Shown: positions 60,946 to 64,000 of the stretch, one piece after another
Layout: every line of letters starts with the position of its first letter
Numbering within the stretch: position 1 is the first letter of the stretch
NCBI GenBank assembly: GCA_964561475.1
Contig: CAZLPU010000015.1
Location: 8,899-72,898 of the forward strand
Direction of reading: 5' to 3'
DNA: 64,000 nt
Source of the DNA: CAYUYV01 sp964561475
GTDB taxonomy: Bacteria > Pseudomonadota > Alphaproteobacteria > JAJFIK01
Notes under the pieces: model-generated
Seen by the model: only the letters and a program-made list of their open reading frames with translations
Database searches by the model: none
Told to the model about the DNA's origin: nothing
Program-made: the position numbers and the translations under genes

Positions 60946-61506
60946 GTGACCGAAATGTCCGATGCCCCCAATCCCTTTTTCCTGTTCGATCCCACCCGGA
61001 TGATGGACCTGTTCAAGGTGCCTCCCGGTTCTGGGTCGCCCTTTTCCGGAGTGGCTCCCGGCGGGATGGGCCAGGGTATGGACATGCAGGCCCTGATGGA
61101 CACCCAGCGCCGGGCCTTCGAGGCCCTGGCCGATGCCAACCGGGTGGCCGCCGAGGGCTATCAGGGGGTGATGGCCCGGCAGGTGGACATCATGCGCGAG
61201 ACCCTGGACACGGTTTCCGGTGCCCTGGCCGACCTGTCCCGCCACACCAACCCGGCGGACGCGGCCCAGGCCCAGCTTGATCTGAGCCGCCAGGCCGTCG
61301 ACCGGGCCTATGCGTCCCTCCGGGAGCTGACGGAATTGACCAATGAGGCCAACACCCGCGCCTTCCAGACCTTCCAGGACCGCATGGCCGGCCTTTGGCC
61401 CGATACTCCAAGTGCAGAAGCCTCAGGTGCGGGCACAGGGGAGGCGGGGGCGCCGGACCAGACCGGCGGCGCCACGTCAGTGACCCGCACGGGACCTGGG
61501 GCGTGA
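60946..61506 (+). CDS. Phasin-family protein
   Basis: A 186-aa phasin, an amphipathic helical protein that coats PHA granules. ALMDTQRRAFEALADANRVA and the long helix to ELTNEANTRAFQTFQDRMA are typical. The frame starts at GTG 60946, with an ATG at 60955 in better position for family starts. The stop overlaps csaA by four bases (GTGA). Confidence 0.85.
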   Translation: MTEMSDAPNPFFLFDPTRMMDLFKVPPGSGSPFSGVAPGGMGQGMDMQALMDTQRRAFEALADANRVAAEGYQGVMARQVDIMRETLDTVSGALADLSRHTNPADAAQAQLDLSRQAVDRAYASLRELTELTNEANTRAFQTFQDRMAGLWPDTPSAEASGAGTGEAGAPDQTGGATSVTRTGPGA

Positions 61507-61859
61507 GCGATTCCGCCCCGCGCCCGCCGGTCGCCTTCGACGATTTCCTGAAACTCGATATCCGGGCGGGTACCATCATCCGTGCGGAACCCTTTCCCGA
61601 GGCCCGCAAGCCCGCCTACCGCCTGTGGATCGATTTCGGCCCGGAGATCGGGGAAAAGAAAAGCTCCGCCCAGATCACCGATCACTACACGCCGGAAACC
61701 CTGGCGGGCCGCCAGATCATGGCGGTGGTGAATTTCCCGCCCCGCCAGGTGGGCCCTTTCATGTCCGAAGTTCTGGTCCTCGGTTTTTCCGACGCGCAAG
61801 GCCACATCGTTCTGGCCGAACCGTCCGCCCCCATCCCAAACGGCGCCCCCCTCCACTGA
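61503..61859 (+). CDS. csaA: CsaA-like tRNA-binding domain protein
   Basis: A 118-aa OB-fold protein of the CsaA / tRNA-binding family. KLDIRAGTIIRAEPFPEARK, GEKKSSAQIT and NFPPRQVGPFMSEVLVLG are diagnostic. It acts as a chaperone or tRNA-binding protein. GTG 61503 overlaps the phasin stop. Confidence 0.92.
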   Translation: MSDSAPRPPVAFDDFLKLDIRAGTIIRAEPFPEARKPAYRLWIDFGPEIGEKKSSAQITDHYTPETLAGRQIMAVVNFPPRQVGPFMSEVLVLGFSDAQGHIVLAEPSAPIPNGAPLH

Positions 61860-61961
61860 TGTTCCGTTTGCATGAGCGCGCTTCGTGACGACCAGCGGGC
61901 CTTGCCGATCCGGGGGCATGGGGCTACGACTTGAAGGTGTGTGTGACGGGGAGGCGGCAGT

Positions 61962-63536
61962 ATGCCGGACGGCCAGGACAGGATCTTTTTGAACTACCGC
62001 AGGGACGACTCCCGTCACTTGGCAGGTCGTCTCCATGACCGGCTCAAGCTCAGATTCGGCCCGGACAATGTGTTCTTCGATGTCTCCGGCGAAGGGGGCA
62101 TTCCCATTGGCCTCGACTACCGCACCTACATCCAGGAACAGGTGGGCCAGTGCGACGTCCTTCTGGCGGTGATCGGCCAGCGCTGGCAGTCCCTCCTGAC
62201 CGAGCGTCTGGGCAATAACGCGCCGGATTTTCTGCGCCTGGAAATCGAGGTGGCCCTCCAGCGGGAAATCCCCCTGATCCCGATCCTGGCCGACGGCACC
62301 AAGATGCCCAGGGCACAGGATCTGCCCGAGACCATCCACGCGCTCGCCTACCGCCACTACGCCGCCCTGCGTTTCGAGCATTTCGACGAAGACTGTACCC
62401 GCATCATTTACGGCATCGGCCGCACCATCGAAATCCACCGGACCCGGCTGGCCACGGCGGCGGCCGCTGTGGAGCCAGTACCGGAGTCGCCTGGCATCTA
62501 CAAAGAGGCCGTGGTTCAAGAGGCCGGGAAGGGAAAAGCGCCTGCCTCCGTCAAGTCCGCAGACAGTGCTGCCCGGGATGACGCCCTCTATCAGCAGGCC
62601 GTGGCCGTGGTGAGCAAGCAGGGCAGCAAGGCGTCCATCAGTAGCGTCCAGCGCAAGCTGAAAGTCGGCTACCACCACGCCGCCAGCCTTCTTGAGCGTA
62701 TGGAACGGGAAGGGGTGTTCAGTGGGGTCATCCAATTGGGCGGGCAGGACATTCCGGAACCGCCGAAGGAGCCTGCCCCTGATTTGGATTCCCTGTCCTG
62801 GGCCACGGGCGGCACGGGGACGGATAAATTTGGCTCCTGGGCAGACCTGACCCTGGACGGGGTGACCCAGCGCCTGCGCTGGATCGAGCCGGGCAGCTTC
62901 ATGATGGGCTCACCGGAGGATGAAGAAGACCGGCGGAAGGATGAAGGTCCCCGCCACAAGGTGACCCTGACCAAAGGCTTCTGGCTGTTCGATACGCCGG
63001 TCATTCACGCCCTTTGGGAGGGTGTGATGGGGAACAATCCGAGCGTCTTCAAAGGCGTGGACCGCCCGGTGGAAAGGGTGAGCTGGGACGAGACCCAGGC
63101 TTTTTTGGGCCGGATCAACAGCCGGATGCCCGGGCTTGAGCTCACTCTGCCCACGGAGGCCCAATGGGAATATGCCTGCCGGGCCGGGACGGATGGGCCG
63201 AACTATCTCGGCGGGGCGAACCGTCTTGCGGAACTGGCTTGGTATCGTGAGAACAGTGGCCGCGAAACCCATCCGGTGAAAGGCAAGGCCCCGAACGACT
63301 GGGGCCTTTACGACATGCTGGGCAATGTCTGGGAGTGGTGTGATGACGGGCGTCGGGCGTATGACGGAGCCCCTGTGACAGACCCAGCCGGTTCACAGCA
63401 AACAGGCTCCAGTCGGGCTCTGCGGGGCGGGTCTTGGAACGCCTCCGCGCGGGGTGTGCGGGCTGCGGGCCGCGTCGCGGTCACGCCTGACGACCGGGAC
63501 GACAACATTGGGTTCCGGTGTGCCCGAGTTCGGTGA
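61962..63536 (+). CDS. TIR - FtsK-gamma - FGE/lectin-fold protein (candidate DGR target)
   Basis: A 524-aa protein in three parts. TIR domain (~6-155): IFLNYRRDDSRHLAGRLHD, then VFFDV, with the candidate NAD-cleaving Glu94 in LRLEIEVAL. FtsK-gamma-type winged helix (~205-255): DALYQQAVAVV, ASISSVQRKLKVGYHHAA, LLERMEREGV. FGE-sulfatase / C-type-lectin fold (~305-524): EPGSFMMGSPEDEE, LPTEAQWEYACRAG, DMLGNVWEWCDD, then RALRGGSWNASARGVRAAG and NIGFRC. The redox Cys pair of true FGE is absent, so binding rather than formylglycine formation is likely. ATG 61962 has GGGGAGG upstream. Composition matches the genome. Confidence 0.9.
   Translation: MPDGQDRIFLNYRRDDSRHLAGRLHDRLKLRFGPDNVFFDVSGEGGIPIGLDYRTYIQEQVGQCDVLLAVIGQRWQSLLTERLGNNAPDFLRLEIEVALQREIPLIPILADGTKMPRAQDLPETIHALAYRHYAALRFEHFDEDCTRIIYGIGRTIEIHRTRLATAAAAVEPVPESPGIYKEAVVQEAGKGKAPASVKSADSAARDDALYQQAVAVVSKQGSKASISSVQRKLKVGYHHAASLLERMEREGVFSGVIQLGGQDIPEPPKEPAPDLDSLSWATGGTGTDKFGSWADLTLDGVTQRLRWIEPGSFMMGSPEDEEDRRKDEGPRHKVTLTKGFWLFDTPVIHALWEGVMGNNPSVFKGVDRPVERVSWDETQAFLGRINSRMPGLELTLPTEAQWEYACRAGTDGPNYLGGANRLAELAWYRENSGRETHPVKGKAPNDWGLYDMLGNVWEWCDDGRRAYDGAPVTDPAGSQQTGSSRALRGGSWNASARGVRAAGRVAVTPDDRDDNIGFRCARVR
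63429..63536 (+). other. Candidate diversity-generating-retroelement variable region
   Basis: The last ~36 codons match the shape of DGR variable regions (GGSWN to DDNIGFR). Codons AAC GCC TCC, GGT, GGC, GTC, GTC, GAC and GAC stand where such proteins usually have Asn and nearly all end in C or T, as expected if AAC/AAT codons of a template were mutated at their adenines. No template repeat or reverse transcriptase lies in the window. Confidence 0.5.
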
Positions 63537-63559
63537 GCTCCAGCAGGTAAAGAGCCGGT

Positions 63560-63658
63560 GGCGGGGGCCGGGACAGCGCAGGGGCGAGCAGGCCCGGAGG
63601 GCCGTCCGCCGCACCCGGAGCAGGCCCGGCCCCCGCCGCCGGCGGGATCCGTGATCCC
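63560..63658. other. Block of strong inverted repeats after the TIR gene
   Basis: A perfect 13-bp inverted repeat (GGCGGGGGCCGGG at 63560-63572, complement at 63625-63637) encloses a short hairpin GGCCC-GGA-GGGCC (63591-63603). GGGATC-CGT-GATCCC follows (63644-63658). It starts 23 bases past the stop codon. Confidence 0.75.
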
Positions 63659-63766
63659 AAGGACCTCCGTATAGGGTGCATTGCACTGTGCGTTTGGCAC
63701 CCCATGAAAAATGGGGGCGGCCAAAGGCGCGCCCCCGTGGGGTGAGGAGTGGGTGAGGGGGAGGGT

Positions 63767-63789
63767 GCCGGGCGGTCATCCCGCCCGGC
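63767..63789 (-). terminator. Hairpin after the repeat-protein gene
   Basis: GCCGGGCGG / CCGCCCGGC with a five-base loop just past the minus-strand stop at 63803. No T tract. A neighbouring CCCCAT-GAAAA-ATGGGG hairpin lies at 63700-63716. Confidence 0.5.
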
Positions 63790-63802
63790 CGTGAGGGATC
63801 AA

Positions 63803-64000
63803 TCAGCAGCTCTTGCCGACGGAACCGATGGAGGAGCAGCTTTCGGAGAGGAGGCCACCGGCGATCACGGTGTTGGCGCCGTTCACCAGGGTGGTCTGAG
63901 CCGCAAAGCCGCTGATCTCCGCACCGTCCATGGTGCCGATGTTGCTTTCGGCTTCGGAAAGCAGGCCGCCGGCGATGACGGTGTTGGCGCCGTTCACCAG
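63803..64000 (-). CDS. Repeat protein, C-terminal end only (5' part outside window)
   Basis: The minus-strand frame is open to the window edge. It consists of a 37-residue repeat with consensus LVNGANTVIAGGLLSE, then IG and GAEISGF. The DNA repeat period is 111 bases (63852 and 63963). The last unit ends with extra Cys residues (ESCSSIGSVGKSC). Not recognised; Gly/Asn/Ala-rich repeats suggest a secreted or surface repeat protein. It faces the TIR gene tail-to-tail. Confidence 0.65.
   Translation of the reverse strand: MVNGANTVIAGGLLSEAESNIGTMDGAEISGFAAQTTLVNGANTVIAGGLLSESCSSIGSVGKSC

Noticed and set aside
61962..63536. Formylglycine-generating (sulfatase-maturing) activity for the TIR protein
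   Set aside because: The C-terminal domain lacks the Cys pair of true FGEs and no sulfatase gene is nearby; a binding fold is more likely.
1..64000. CRISPR arrays
   Set aside because: The tandem arrays have contiguous units of 6-18 bp without unique spacers, and no cas gene is present.

Overview
The window looks like the chromosome of a GC-rich alphaproteobacterium, most probably a member of or near the Rhodospirillales. The reasons are the familiar alphaproteobacterial gene neighbourhoods (MoxR/DUF58/DUF4159 beside DUF1285, CoA pyrophosphatase, DUF6111 and the CCA enzyme; lgt, a MidA-type methyltransferase, pgeF and prs; proC, a phasin and csaA), a three-gene petABC operon, and the close packing of genes with ATGA overlaps. 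The organism itself is an inference. No rRNA or tRNA gene, CRISPR array, insertion sequence or prophage was recognised.

Layout. 1-2 kb: a cut-off histidine kinase overlapped by a methanogen-output-domain protein, divergent from a single-domain response regulator. 2-5.8 kb: cutA with a membrane-embedded alpha/beta hydrolase, then queC-queE (7-deazaguanine synthesis). 5.9-10.2 kb: a DUF3313 periplasmic protein and a small phosphonate set (phnF, phnM, DUF1045). 10.2-17.9 kb: orphan proteins, a NUDIX hydrolase, an amidase, a glutathionyl-hydroquinone reductase-like GST, an SDR and a GNAT. 18.0-19.9 kb: a xanthorhodopsin-clade proton pump followed by the retinal-forming dioxygenase blh, a compact light-energy module. 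19.9-31 kb: the MoxR membrane-complex operon, and divergently DUF1285, nudL, DUF6111 and cca. 31-33.5 kb: a DoxX-like protein, hemF and trmL. 34.2-37 kb: petABC, encoding cytochrome bc1. 37.2-40.5 kb: mtnP-apt-mtnA-class II aldolase, which together read as a methylthioadenosine/5-deoxyadenosine DHAP shunt. 40.6-45 kb: an unusual SDR, a DUF2945 pair and a large secreted Tyr-rich protein. 45.0-46.1 kb: a small AT-rich foreign island with one two-TM gene. 46-61.9 kb: housekeeping genes (dienelactone hydrolase, ychF, pth, rplY, a 2OG oxygenase, an OmpA-like protein, prs, a lipoprotein, pgeF, a MidA-type methyltransferase, lgt, ubiK, ybjN, proC, tetR, phasin, csaA). 62-64 kb: a TIR / FtsK-gamma / FGE-lectin-fold protein, a block of strong inverted repeats, and the end of a 37-residue-repeat protein that runs off the window.

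The most interesting material is at the right edge. The TIR protein joins a predicted NAD-cleaving domain, an FtsK-gamma winged helix and an FGE-like C-terminus. That C-terminus has the sequence pattern of a diversity-generating-retroelement variable region, including a run of NNC/NNT codons where such proteins normally carry Asn. The template repeat and reverse transcriptase, if they exist, would lie beyond position 64000. A second pervasive oddity is at least fourteen short tandem arrays (units of 6-18 bp), most of them at gene boundaries or in the tails of proteins.
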